From an uncultured Thioclava sp. (GTDB lineage: Bacteria > Pseudomonadota > Alphaproteobacteria > Rhodobacterales > Rhodobacteraceae): DNA of 64,000 nucleotides. The notes below the pieces were generated by a model. It saw only the letters and a program-made list of their open reading frames with translations. It was not told the origin of the DNA and searched no databases. Location of the stretch: positions 1 through 64,000 of the forward strand of contig NZ_CAJYBT010000010.1 in NCBI RefSeq assembly GCF_913064665.1. The letters run 5' to 3'. This document shows, piece after piece, positions 27,466 to 35,417 of the stretch; within the stretch, counting starts at the first letter, position 1, and each line of letters opens with the position of its first letter. Made by a program: the position numbers and the translations under genes.

Positions 27466-30400
27466 ATGGCAGACAACCCGATTGTTATCGAAAATCAGAA
27501 ACCCGGCACCGCGCGCGCGATCTGGGATGCGCCTGCAAGCAACCAGATCGAAGGGTTCGCGACCGATATCAGCGTCGATACGGGCGATGAAATCTCGTTC
27601 AAGATCAACGTGAACGCCGCTGACGGGGTCGATGTGCCCTATCACATCGAGATTTATCGCCTGGGCTATTATGGCGGCGATGGCGCGACGCTGGTCACCA
27701 CGATCAACGGCCTTGTCGGCAACGCACAACCCGACCCGATCACCGATGATCGCGGGCTGGTCGATGCCGGAAACTGGAGCGAATCGGCCTCGTGGCTGAC
27801 GCCAGAGACCGCCGTGTCGGGCGTCTATCTGGCCAAGCTGGTGCGCGACGATACCGGAGACACCAACCAGATTCCGTTCATCCTGCGTGAGGATGATCTG
27901 CGTGCAGATGGCAGCCGCAGCGATATCGTGCTGCAGACCTCGGACACGACATGGCAGGCCTATAACGGTTGGGGCGGCAACAATGGCGAGGTCGCGGGCA
28001 ATTTCTATGGCGGCTATGCGGACGCACCCCCGCCGCCCGAAGATGCTGGCCCGTTCGGTGCCGATCGCGCCTTTGCGCTCTCTTATAATCGCCCGATCAT
28101 CACACGTGACGGTGGCGGCTATGCATCGGGTCCGCAGGACTATCTGTTTGGCGCCGATTACGCGGCGATCTACTGGCTTGAAGAGAATGGCTATGATGTC
28201 AGCTATATCTCGGGGGTCGACACGGATCGGCTTGGCCCGGGCGCGTTGCTGGGGCATGAGGCCTATATCTCGGTCGGGCACGACGAATACTGGTCGGGCG
28301 ATCAGCGCGACAATGTCGAGGCAGCACGCGATGCGGGGGTGAACCTGCTCTTCTGGGGCGGCAATGACGTTTACTGGAAAACCCGCTACGAGCCCAGCAT
28401 CGACGGCACGGACACCGATTACCGCACGCTGATCACCTATAAGGAAACCTGGGCGAATTATTCGCTTGCGGCGGGCCCGGATGACTACGCCAATATCGAC
28501 CCCTCCAACGAGTGGACGGGAACTTGGCGCGATCTGCGCTTTGTTGATGCGGTGGATGCGCAGGGCAATCCGACGGCCGAGGGCGCGATCCCTGAAAACG
28601 CGCTGACGGGCCAGTTGTTCATCGGTGATGGCGGCGTGTCTGATGTGGGCCTTGATGTGCCGCAGGAATTGTCCGGGCTTCGGCTGTGGCGCGATACCTC
28701 GGTTGCGGGGGTAGGCGCGCAAGACCTTTCGCCTGCGATTATCGGCTATGAATGGAACACCGTGCCCGCAGATGAATATCGCCCCGCCGGGCTGATCTTG
28801 CTGTCGAGCACCGAGGTGGCGTGGGATGAAATCCTTGTCGATCAGGGCAGCCGGACGGCTCCGGGCACTGGCACGCACAGCCTGTCGCTGTATCGCGCGC
28901 CAAGCGGGGCGCTGGTCTTTGGCGCAGGCACCGTATTCTGGACCTGGGGTCTGAGCGACGAGCATGACTCCTCGCCCTATGGCGGCAATATCGAAAACGC
29001 AGCGCTGCAACAATTCACCGTCAACCTGTTTGCCGATATGGGCATCCAGCCCGGTGTGTCCGATCTGGTGCTCGCCTCGCAAGGTTTGGTGCGCGCAACG
29101 GCCTCGACCGACACGGTGGCGGCCACCGCCACGCTTGACGATTTGCCCAATGAGGTCGTTGCCCTCTCGCCCTACCTCATCACCGGCACGGCGACCGATG
29201 ACGACGGCAATCCGCTGACCGATGACGGGCAAGTCGCGATGGTCGAAGTCTCGTTTGACAACGGCGTGACGTGGCGACCCGCCTCGGGGTTCAGCACGTG
29301 GAGCTATGAATGGACGCCCCAGCAAGAGGGCAGTTTCCAGATCGTGGCGCGCGCGATTGATGACAGCTTGAACATCCCCTCATCGGTCGGGTTGGCCTCG
29401 GATGTGGTCACGGTGACCCCGGCCCCCTTGCCCGAGACGTTCTCGTTGTTTGAGGGCGCGCCGATCACCCCGCAGGCGCAGAACGATGGCGCATCACTGG
29501 AACTTGGCATGCGCTTTGCGCCAAGCCAAAGCGGGATCATCACCGAGCTGCATTATTTCCGCGCCCTCAGCGATTCCGATGATACCGACCTGCGCGATGG
29601 CCATTTGTGGGACGCGAATGGCAACCTGCTGGCGACCGTAAGCTTCACCTCGGTGCCCGGCCAAAGCGGTTGGCAAACGGCCGCGCTGTCGGCCCCCGTC
29701 ACCGTGATCGCGGGCACGACCTATACCGCCTCCTATCACACCGAAAATTTCTATGTCGGAACGGCGGGGTTCTTTACCAGCGATTTCAGCGATCCCTATG
29801 ATCTGTTGACCGCGCCCTCTGGCTCGAACGGTGTCTATGCCTATAGCGTCACGCCCGTTGTGCCCGAAGGGTCGTATGAGGCGACGAATTACTGGGTCGA
29901 TGTGACCTATCAGGTCGGTGTTCCGGGCAATGCGGCCCCGGTATTTACCTCTGATAGCGGGTTCAACATGATCGAGAACCAGATCCTTGCTGCGATCTTG
30001 GGCGCAGACGATCCCGATGATGATCCGCTGACGTTCTCGATAGCGGGCGGAGCCGATGCGGCCCTGTTCTCGATTGGCTCAAGCAACGGCGCGCTGTCTT
30101 TCCTGACAGCCCCCGATTTTGAGGCCCCGGGCGATGTGGGCGGGGACAATGTCTATGACCTGCTGGTCAGCGTCACCGATGGCATCACGGACCCGGTCAT
30201 CCAGGCCATCCAGATTGCGGTGGGCGATCAAGTCAACGAATCGCCATCATCCAATCTGTATTCCCTGTTCAACGAGGGGGTGGTGTCGGCCACTACGATC
30301 AACGATTCCTCAACGGTCGAGTTGGGAATGCGGTTCACCCCGACCCAGACTGGCACGATCACCGAATTGCGCTATTTCCGCTCGGTTGGGGATTCCAACG

Positions 30401-31623
30401 ATACCGACCTGCGCGATGGGCATTTGTGGGACGCGAATGGCAATCTGTTGGCCAGCGTGCAATTTGACTCCGCCCCCGGAGACAGCGGCTGGCAAACAGT
30501 GGCCCTGTCCTCTCCCATCCTTGTGAGCGCGGGGCAGACCTATACCGCCTCGTATCGCACAGCGGATAACTATGTCGCATCGCAGGGCTATTTCACCACC
30601 GATGTGACCGATGCGTCTGGCAATCTGACCGCGCCCGGGGTGGTCAATGGCGTTTATTCCTATGGCAGCGCGCTCAGCGTGCCAACGGCAAGCTATAACT
30701 CAAGCAATTATTGGGTGGATGTCGGGTTTGATCTGAACGTTCCGGCCAATGAGGCGCCTGTCATCACCTCGCAAGCGGCCTTTGATGCGGCGGAAAACCA
30801 GACCAGTGCCGGGGTAATCACCGCGACAGATCTTGATGGCAATACGCTGAGCTTTGCGATTGCGGGGGGAGCGGATGCGGCGCGCTTTGGTATCGACGCG
30901 CAAAGCGGTGCGCTCAGCTTCCTGTCCAAGCCCAATTTCGAACTTCCCTCCGATGCCGGGGCCGACAATATCTATGATGTGACCGTCAGCGTGTCTGACG
31001 GGATCGCGCCTGCCGTGACGCAAGCGGTGCAGGTCACGGTGACCGATGTCGAACCCGAAACCGCCCCGACATTTGCAACCCTCTTTGAGGCAAGCGACGC
31101 CCCCGCCGCGACGATCACAAGCGAGGCAACCGATTACGAGCTGGGGGTGAAATTCACCGCCAATTCAGCGGGCGAAGTGACCGAGCTGCGCTATTTCCGA
31201 GGTGCAGCAGATGCGGGCGACACCGATCTGCGCACGCTCAATCTTTGGGATAACAACGGGGTCAATCTGGGCTCTGTCACGGTGCAATCCGATCCGGGTG
31301 ACTCGGGCTGGCAGGTCGGCGCGCTGGCGACGCCCATCGCCTTGACGCCGGGGGCCAGCTATGTGGCGTCTTACGGCACGACGCAGAACTATGTCGCGAC
31401 CAACAACTATTTCGACACGGGCCATGACGGGACCGATGGGCTTCTCAGCGCTCCGGGCGGAAGCAACGGGGTGTTTGCAGCCAATACCACCGGGATCTTC
31501 CCGACCCAAAGCTGGGCGTCGTCGAATTACTGGGTGGACGTCGGGTTCACACCGGATTTGCCCGAGGATGAGTTCATCTTTGCCCTCGATCCGGCCCCGG
31601 CTTCGGGTGACTTGCTGTTCTAA
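27466..31623 (+). CDS. 1385-aa modular secreted protein: DMFase-beta-like domain, cadherin-like and three DUF4082 domains
   Basis: ATG 27466 has AAGGG upstream. Residues 1-540 resemble the N,N-dimethylformamidase beta-subunit C-terminal family (FKINVNAADGVDVPYHIEIYR, TWQAYNGWGG, SVGHDEYWSGDQR, NLLFWGGNDVYWKTR). An Ig-like domain follows (about 545-650), then three DUF4082 domains (657-815, 930-1090, 1202-1363) separated by two cadherin-like domains (823-921, 1096-1195). The tail EDEFIFALDPAPASGDLLF resembles a type I secretion end, and there is no Sec signal. Enzyme activity is unproven. The role may be in matrix binding or turnover of the polysaccharide made by this locus. Confidence 0.85.
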   Translation: MADNPIVIENQKPGTARAIWDAPASNQIEGFATDISVDTGDEISFKINVNAADGVDVPYHIEIYRLGYYGGDGATLVTTINGLVGNAQPDPITDDRGLVDAGNWSESASWLTPETAVSGVYLAKLVRDDTGDTNQIPFILREDDLRADGSRSDIVLQTSDTTWQAYNGWGGNNGEVAGNFYGGYADAPPPPEDAGPFGADRAFALSYNRPIITRDGGGYASGPQDYLFGADYAAIYWLEENGYDVSYISGVDTDRLGPGALLGHEAYISVGHDEYWSGDQRDNVEAARDAGVNLLFWGGNDVYWKTRYEPSIDGTDTDYRTLITYKETWANYSLAAGPDDYANIDPSNEWTGTWRDLRFVDAVDAQGNPTAEGAIPENALTGQLFIGDGGVSDVGLDVPQELSGLRLWRDTSVAGVGAQDLSPAIIGYEWNTVPADEYRPAGLILLSSTEVAWDEILVDQGSRTAPGTGTHSLSLYRAPSGALVFGAGTVFWTWGLSDEHDSSPYGGNIENAALQQFTVNLFADMGIQPGVSDLVLASQGLVRATASTDTVAATATLDDLPNEVVALSPYLITGTATDDDGNPLTDDGQVAMVEVSFDNGVTWRPASGFSTWSYEWTPQQEGSFQIVARAIDDSLNIPSSVGLASDVVTVTPAPLPETFSLFEGAPITPQAQNDGASLELGMRFAPSQSGIITELHYFRALSDSDDTDLRDGHLWDANGNLLATVSFTSVPGQSGWQTAALSAPVTVIAGTTYTASYHTENFYVGTAGFFTSDFSDPYDLLTAPSGSNGVYAYSVTPVVPEGSYEATNYWVDVTYQVGVPGNAAPVFTSDSGFNMIENQILAAILGADDPDDDPLTFSIAGGADAALFSIGSSNGALSFLTAPDFEAPGDVGGDNVYDLLVSVTDGITDPVIQAIQIAVGDQVNESPSSNLYSLFNEGVVSATTINDSSTVELGMRFTPTQTGTITELRYFRSVGDSNDTDLRDGHLWDANGNLLASVQFDSAPGDSGWQTVALSSPILVSAGQTYTASYRTADNYVASQGYFTTDVTDASGNLTAPGVVNGVYSYGSALSVPTASYNSSNYWVDVGFDLNVPANEAPVITSQAAFDAAENQTSAGVITATDLDGNTLSFAIAGGADAARFGIDAQSGALSFLSKPNFELPSDAGADNIYDVTVSVSDGIAPAVTQAVQVTVTDVEPETAPTFATLFEASDAPAATITSEATDYELGVKFTANSAGEVTELRYFRGAADAGDTDLRTLNLWDNNGVNLGSVTVQSDPGDSGWQVGALATPIALTPGASYVASYGTTQNYVATNNYFDTGHDGTDGLLSAPGGSNGVFAANTTGIFPTQSWASSNYWVDVGFTPDLPEDEFIFALDPAPASGDLLF

Positions 31624-31628
31624 ACAAC

Positions 31629-31663
31629 ACAGGCCCGCAGTCCGATACGTGACTGCGGCCTGT
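31629..31663. terminator. Stem-loop between convergent genes
   Basis: ACAGGC-C-CGCAGTC pairs with GACTGCG-GCCTGT, with a single bulged C and an 8-nt loop. It lies just after the stop of the 1385-aa protein gene and before the convergent Crp/Fnr gene end. No clear T-run; probably a bidirectional terminator. Confidence 0.6.
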
Positions 31664-31671
31664 AGCCATGG

Positions 31672-32400
31672 CTAGAACACCGTCTTGGCCCTGAGATAGC
31701 CCGGATCGAACCCGGCCAGCTTGCTGAGCTGGTCGTAGTCGTCGATGAACACCTCGCCCTTGCGAAAGGTCAAAAGCCCGTCTTCACGCAGCTCGCGCAG
31801 GACGCGATTGATGTGGATCGCGCTAAGACCCAGCGCATCGGCCATGTGATATTGCGTCAGCGGGCAGGCGTAATTGTCTTTGCGCCCCTGCCCGGCCTCC
31901 TCCAGCCGCGCGCCCAGTTCCAAGAAGAAATGCGCAGTGCGTTCGGGCGCACCACGCCGCCCGATACTGACCAGATGCTCGACCGTAATCGCTTGATCGC
32001 GTGCAATTCCCGCTAGGATGGCCGACATCAAACGTGGCACTTTTGTGCCCGCGCCCAGCAACTCGCCAATCTGGAACTCGGTGACCTCGACATCCGTAAG
32101 CGGCTCGATGAACAGATCCGACATTGGTGACAGCAACCCGCGCAGGCCCAGAAAATCCCCCGCCACGCGAAAATCCACGATCTGGCGCGACCCGTCATGC
32201 AGCAAAATATACGAAAACGCCCAGCCCCGCGTCAGGATAAACGCCGCGCTATTGGCCTGCCCTTGCTGGGACAGCCCCTGATCCGTGCTCAGCGTCAACT
32301 TGCGTTGCGCCACCCCCGCCAGCGTTTCTATTTCGGCTGCGGTCAGAGCCATAAACTTGCTCAGTTTTTGCGTCAGAGCATTGGAATGCATTTGGTCCAT
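31672..32400 (-). CDS. Crp/Fnr family transcriptional regulator
   Basis: The 242-aa protein has a cyclic-nucleotide-type beta-barrel (about 20-140; SAAFILTRGWAFSYILLHDGSRQIVDF) and a winged helix-turn-helix (about 180-225; MADALGLSAIHINRVLREL, then GLLTFRKGEVFI). It lacks the N-terminal cysteine cluster of Fnr, so it is not an iron-sulfur oxygen sensor of that type. Ligand unknown. It converges on the 1385-aa protein gene, so it may be a local regulator of the surface locus. No autoregulatory site was identified. Confidence 0.9.
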   Translation of the reverse strand: MDQMHSNALTQKLSKFMALTAAEIETLAGVAQRKLTLSTDQGLSQQGQANSAAFILTRGWAFSYILLHDGSRQIVDFRVAGDFLGLRGLLSPMSDLFIEPLTDVEVTEFQIGELLGAGTKVPRLMSAILAGIARDQAITVEHLVSIGRRGAPERTAHFFLELGARLEEAGQGRKDNYACPLTQYHMADALGLSAIHINRVLRELREDGLLTFRKGEVFIDDYDQLSKLAGFDPGYLRAKTVF

Positions 32401-32556
32401 TTGAGCGGGCTCACCGAAATACTCTGTTGCGAGAACAATCCCTTAATCTGACACAGAGCGGACAACATAAGCCAGTTAATCATTTGGCCAGCTTTGCCCA
32501 AAATATAGGCAAAGCTGAATCCGCCACCCGCCCCGACTGCAACAAGGCGGGGTTGG

Positions 32557-33333
32557 CTAGGTTCCAGACCAGTTTGGCGGACGCTTTTCAAAGAACGCAG
32601 CAATCCCCTCGGCCACGTCCTGGCTGCGCGACAACGCCTGCAAAGAGCGGTCATTGGACTGCCAAAGAGAGGCCTCTTCACTGCGAAACATCTGATCTGA
32701 AAGCGCAAGACTTTCGGTGATGCTTTGCGGCGCGTTTTGCGCGATCTCGCGTGCCAATCCCAGTGCGGTTTCAACCAAGTCCTGCGCGGCCACCACTTGG
32801 TTGATCAGCCCCCAGCGCAGCATTTCTGAGGCCGGATAGGTCTTGCCCGTCAGCAGCAACTCATTGGCCAGCACGCGCGGGATGCGCTGCGCGAGCCGGA
32901 TCGCCCCGCCCCCGCCTGCAATCAGCCCCAGCTTCACCTCGGGCAGACCAAACACCGCCTCTTGCGTGGCCACAACCAGATCGCAGGCCAGCATGATCTC
33001 AAACCCGCCCGCAAGGGCCGCGCCATGCACAGCGGCGATCACCGGCTTGCGCCGTTCACGCGCCACGAACCCGGCAAAGCGATGCGGGCCATTCAGGATC
33101 GCATCGGCCTCACCCTTGGTGAAACTTTTCAGATCCATCCCGGCGCAAAATACCGGCCCTGCGCCGCTAAGGACCGTGACGCGCACGTCCGGGTCCGCCT
33201 CGATACGGTCGAACGTGGCGCGCAGGGCGGTGACCATCTCGGGGTTGATCGCATTGCGCTGCTCGGGGCGGTTGAGCACGACCGAGGCCACCCCGTCCGA
33301 CACCTCGACACGCACCAAATCACTGCTGTTCAT
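32557..33333 (-). CDS. Enoyl-CoA hydratase/isomerase (crotonase) family protein
   Basis: The 258-aa crotonase has the oxyanion-hole stretches FCAGMDLKSF and HGAALAGGFEIMLACD (with Glu) and the second Glu in FGLPEVKLGLI, followed by AGGGGAIRL. Both catalytic glutamates of hydratases are therefore present. It overlaps the end of the acyl-CoA ligase gene by 14 nt and is the last gene of the TAXI-TRAP operon, so it likely acts on the CoA ester made by that ligase. The substrate is unknown. Confidence 0.9.
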   Translation of the reverse strand: MNSSDLVRVEVSDGVASVVLNRPEQRNAINPEMVTALRATFDRIEADPDVRVTVLSGAGPVFCAGMDLKSFTKGEADAILNGPHRFAGFVARERRKPVIAAVHGAALAGGFEIMLACDLVVATQEAVFGLPEVKLGLIAGGGGAIRLAQRIPRVLANELLLTGKTYPASEMLRWGLINQVVAAQDLVETALGLAREIAQNAPQSITESLALSDQMFRSEEASLWQSNDRSLQALSRSQDVAEGIAAFFEKRPPNWSGT

Positions 33334-34972
33334 TGTCTGCCTCCTCCTGCGCCAAAGCGCGCAATTGCGCGCGGATAATCTTGCCCGTCGTGGTGGCGGG
33401 CATCACCTCGATGAACCGAACCACGCGCGGAAATTCATAGGCGGCAAGCTTGTCTTTCACATGCAGCGCAATTTCATCTGCCAGCTCCGGGCTTGGCGTA
33501 AAACCTTGGGAAAGCTGGATATAGGCGGCCACGATTGACCCGCGCACCGGGTCGGGCTTACCCACGACCCCAGCCAGATGCACCGCGGGATGCGTTAGCA
33601 GACAATCCTCAATCTCGGCGGGGCCGATGCGATAGCCTGACGAGCCGATCACATCGTCATCGCGCCCGATAAAGGCGATCCGCCCCGAGGGCGTCACCCG
33701 CCCCTTATCCCCCGTCAGCAGCCATTTCTGATCGCCCACGCTCAGGAATTTCGCCGCCGTGGCCTCGGGGTTGTTCCAATAGCGCAGGAACATCACCGGA
33801 TCAGGGGCAAGCACGGCGATAGCACCCTCAGCCCCCGGCTCGGCCTGCGTGCCGGTTTCCTCGTCCAGAATAGCCAACGTGTGACCGGGCACCGCAAAGC
33901 CCATCACGCCCGGCTCGGCGGGCTCAAGCGCGGCGCAAGACGACACGATCATGTTGCATTCGGTCTGGCCGTAGAACTCGTTGATCGTGCAGCCAAACAC
34001 CCGCTGCCCCCAAGCGATCAGCTCTTTGCCTAAGGTCTCGCCGCCGCTGGCAACCGAGCGCAGATCAAGGCGCTGCGTCTCGGCTTCGGGCCAAAGCCGC
34101 ATCATCTTAAGCGCGGTGGGCGGCAAAAACGCATTGCGGATTTTCTGGGCACGCATCAGATCAAACGCCGCCTGCGCACTGAATTTGCGAAACCGGCAGG
34201 CGACCACCGTCACCCCGTGATGCAGCGCGGGCATCATCACATCCAGCAAGCCGCCGATCCACGCCCAGTCGGCGGGCGTCCAGATGCGATCGCCCGGTTG
34301 GGGAAAGAAATCATGGCTCATCTCGACACCGGGCAGATGCCCCAGCAACACCCGATGCGCATGCAGCGCGCCTTTGGGATTGCCCGTCGTGCCCGAGGTG
34401 TAAATCAGGATCGCCGGGTCTTCGGCCAGAGTTGGGGTAAACGCGAACTCAGCGCTTTGCGCAGCACAGATGGTTGCGAAATCAAGCACTGGCGCAGGCG
34501 CGGGATCGACGCAAATGACATGGCGCAGATCGGGCAGTTGGTCGCGGATCTGGGCGATCTTGGCGACCCCATCGGCATTGGTGATCACCACGCTGGCCCC
34601 GGAATCGCGCAGCCGATGCAGCAGCGCATCGGGGCCAAACAGCGTGAACAGCGGCAGCGCGATACGTGCGGATTTGGTGATCGCGATATGGGCCTGTGCG
34701 GTCTCGATGGATTGCGGCAGCAAGACGCCGATCCGGTCGCCCTTGGCGCTGATCTCGCCCAGCGCATTGGCCAAACGGTTCGAACTTTGGCGCAAGGCCT
34801 CGAAACTGCACTGCCGGGTGGAGCCATCTTCGGCTACGTCGATGATCGCAATCGCTTCGGGGCGCTGCGCCGCATGGCGGTCGCAGATATCCACGCCGAT
34901 ATTATAGTGCTGTGGGATATCCCAAGCGAACTGATCGCGCGTCTGCGCATAAGTTGGCTGTTGTCCTAACAT
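33320..34972 (-). CDS. AMP-dependent acyl-CoA synthetase/ligase
   Basis: The 550-aa ANL enzyme has the P-loop-like LIYTSGTTGNPKGALH, the A5 motif GQTECNM, WLLTGDKG, the hinge GRDDDVIGSSGYRIGP, and the C-terminal catalytic lysine in TTTGKIIRAQLR. It resembles medium-chain/acetyl-CoA synthetase-like enzymes that activate carboxylates with ATP and CoA. ATG 34972 was chosen because GGAGGGGAGG lies four bases upstream. It follows the transporter genes after a 76-bp gap that holds a perfect inverted repeat. Confidence 0.9.
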   Translation of the reverse strand: MLGQQPTYAQTRDQFAWDIPQHYNIGVDICDRHAAQRPEAIAIIDVAEDGSTRQCSFEALRQSSNRLANALGEISAKGDRIGVLLPQSIETAQAHIAITKSARIALPLFTLFGPDALLHRLRDSGASVVITNADGVAKIAQIRDQLPDLRHVICVDPAPAPVLDFATICAAQSAEFAFTPTLAEDPAILIYTSGTTGNPKGALHAHRVLLGHLPGVEMSHDFFPQPGDRIWTPADWAWIGGLLDVMMPALHHGVTVVACRFRKFSAQAAFDLMRAQKIRNAFLPPTALKMMRLWPEAETQRLDLRSVASGGETLGKELIAWGQRVFGCTINEFYGQTECNMIVSSCAALEPAEPGVMGFAVPGHTLAILDEETGTQAEPGAEGAIAVLAPDPVMFLRYWNNPEATAAKFLSVGDQKWLLTGDKGRVTPSGRIAFIGRDDDVIGSSGYRIGPAEIEDCLLTHPAVHLAGVVGKPDPVRGSIVAAYIQLSQGFTPSPELADEIALHVKDKLAAYEFPRVVRFIEVMPATTTGKIIRAQLRALAQEEADNEQQ

Positions 34973-34989
34973 CGGCCCTCCCCTCCGAA

Positions 34990-35011
34990 TAATTGAACTT
35001 ACGTTCAATTA
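34990..35011. promoter_or_regulatory. Inverted repeat upstream of the acyl-CoA ligase gene
   Basis: TAATTGAAC and GTTCAATTA are perfect 9-bp arms around TTAC, 17 bp before the ligase start and overlapping the space after the DUF1850 gene. The form suits a TetR- or FadR-type repressor of acid catabolism. No such regulator gene is adjacent. Confidence 0.6.
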
Positions 35012-35048
35012 AACGCTAGCGCCTGACGGAAGACCATTCAAGGCTTTG

Positions 35049-35417
35049 TCATCGCGAGTTACAGGGCGCGATGCGAATAGGCGCTTCGCGCTGTGCCCCG
35101 ATCACCGTGCAGCCCACCGAACACAGCGTCCAACCCGACACCGTCGCCCCCGAGGCCGCCAGTTCGAGATTGGGCACCTCGGGGCCGGTCGTGCTCCAGA
35201 CCCACCAGCCGTCTTCGAAATGTCCGCCCGGCCCCGGCTCCATCCCCGCACCCGAGCCCTTGACCGCCGCCCCGACCAGCCGCAGCGTTTGGTGATCGGT
35301 GAGCTGCCAATGCTCGCGCCAGCCCTCATGTTCGACCGAATGGGTCCATTCGAGACTGAACTGGCCCGAGGGCGCCAGCGCGATCATCATGGCACCGACC
35401 ATCAGGCACGCGCTCAT
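35049..35417 (-). CDS. DUF1850 domain-containing protein of TAXI-TRAP locus
   Basis: The 122-aa protein starts MSACLMVGAMMIALAPSG, a probable signal or membrane segment. FSLEWTHSVEHEGWREHW and GGHFEDGWWVW follow, the pattern of DUF1850 proteins that commonly accompany TAXI-TRAP transporters. The ATG at 35417 overlaps the permease stop (ATGA). It is probably periplasmic and may help the transporter, though its function is unknown. Confidence 0.85.
   Translation of the reverse strand: MSACLMVGAMMIALAPSGQFSLEWTHSVEHEGWREHWQLTDHQTLRLVGAAVKGSGAGMEPGPGGHFEDGWWVWSTTGPEVPNLELAASGATVSGWTLCSVGCTVIGAQREAPIRIAPCNSR

Noticed and set aside
27046..29325. 759-codon antisense open frame across the surface protein genes
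   Set aside because: Spans the intergenic terminator and two genes; composition is Arg/Ile/Gly-rich without a fold.
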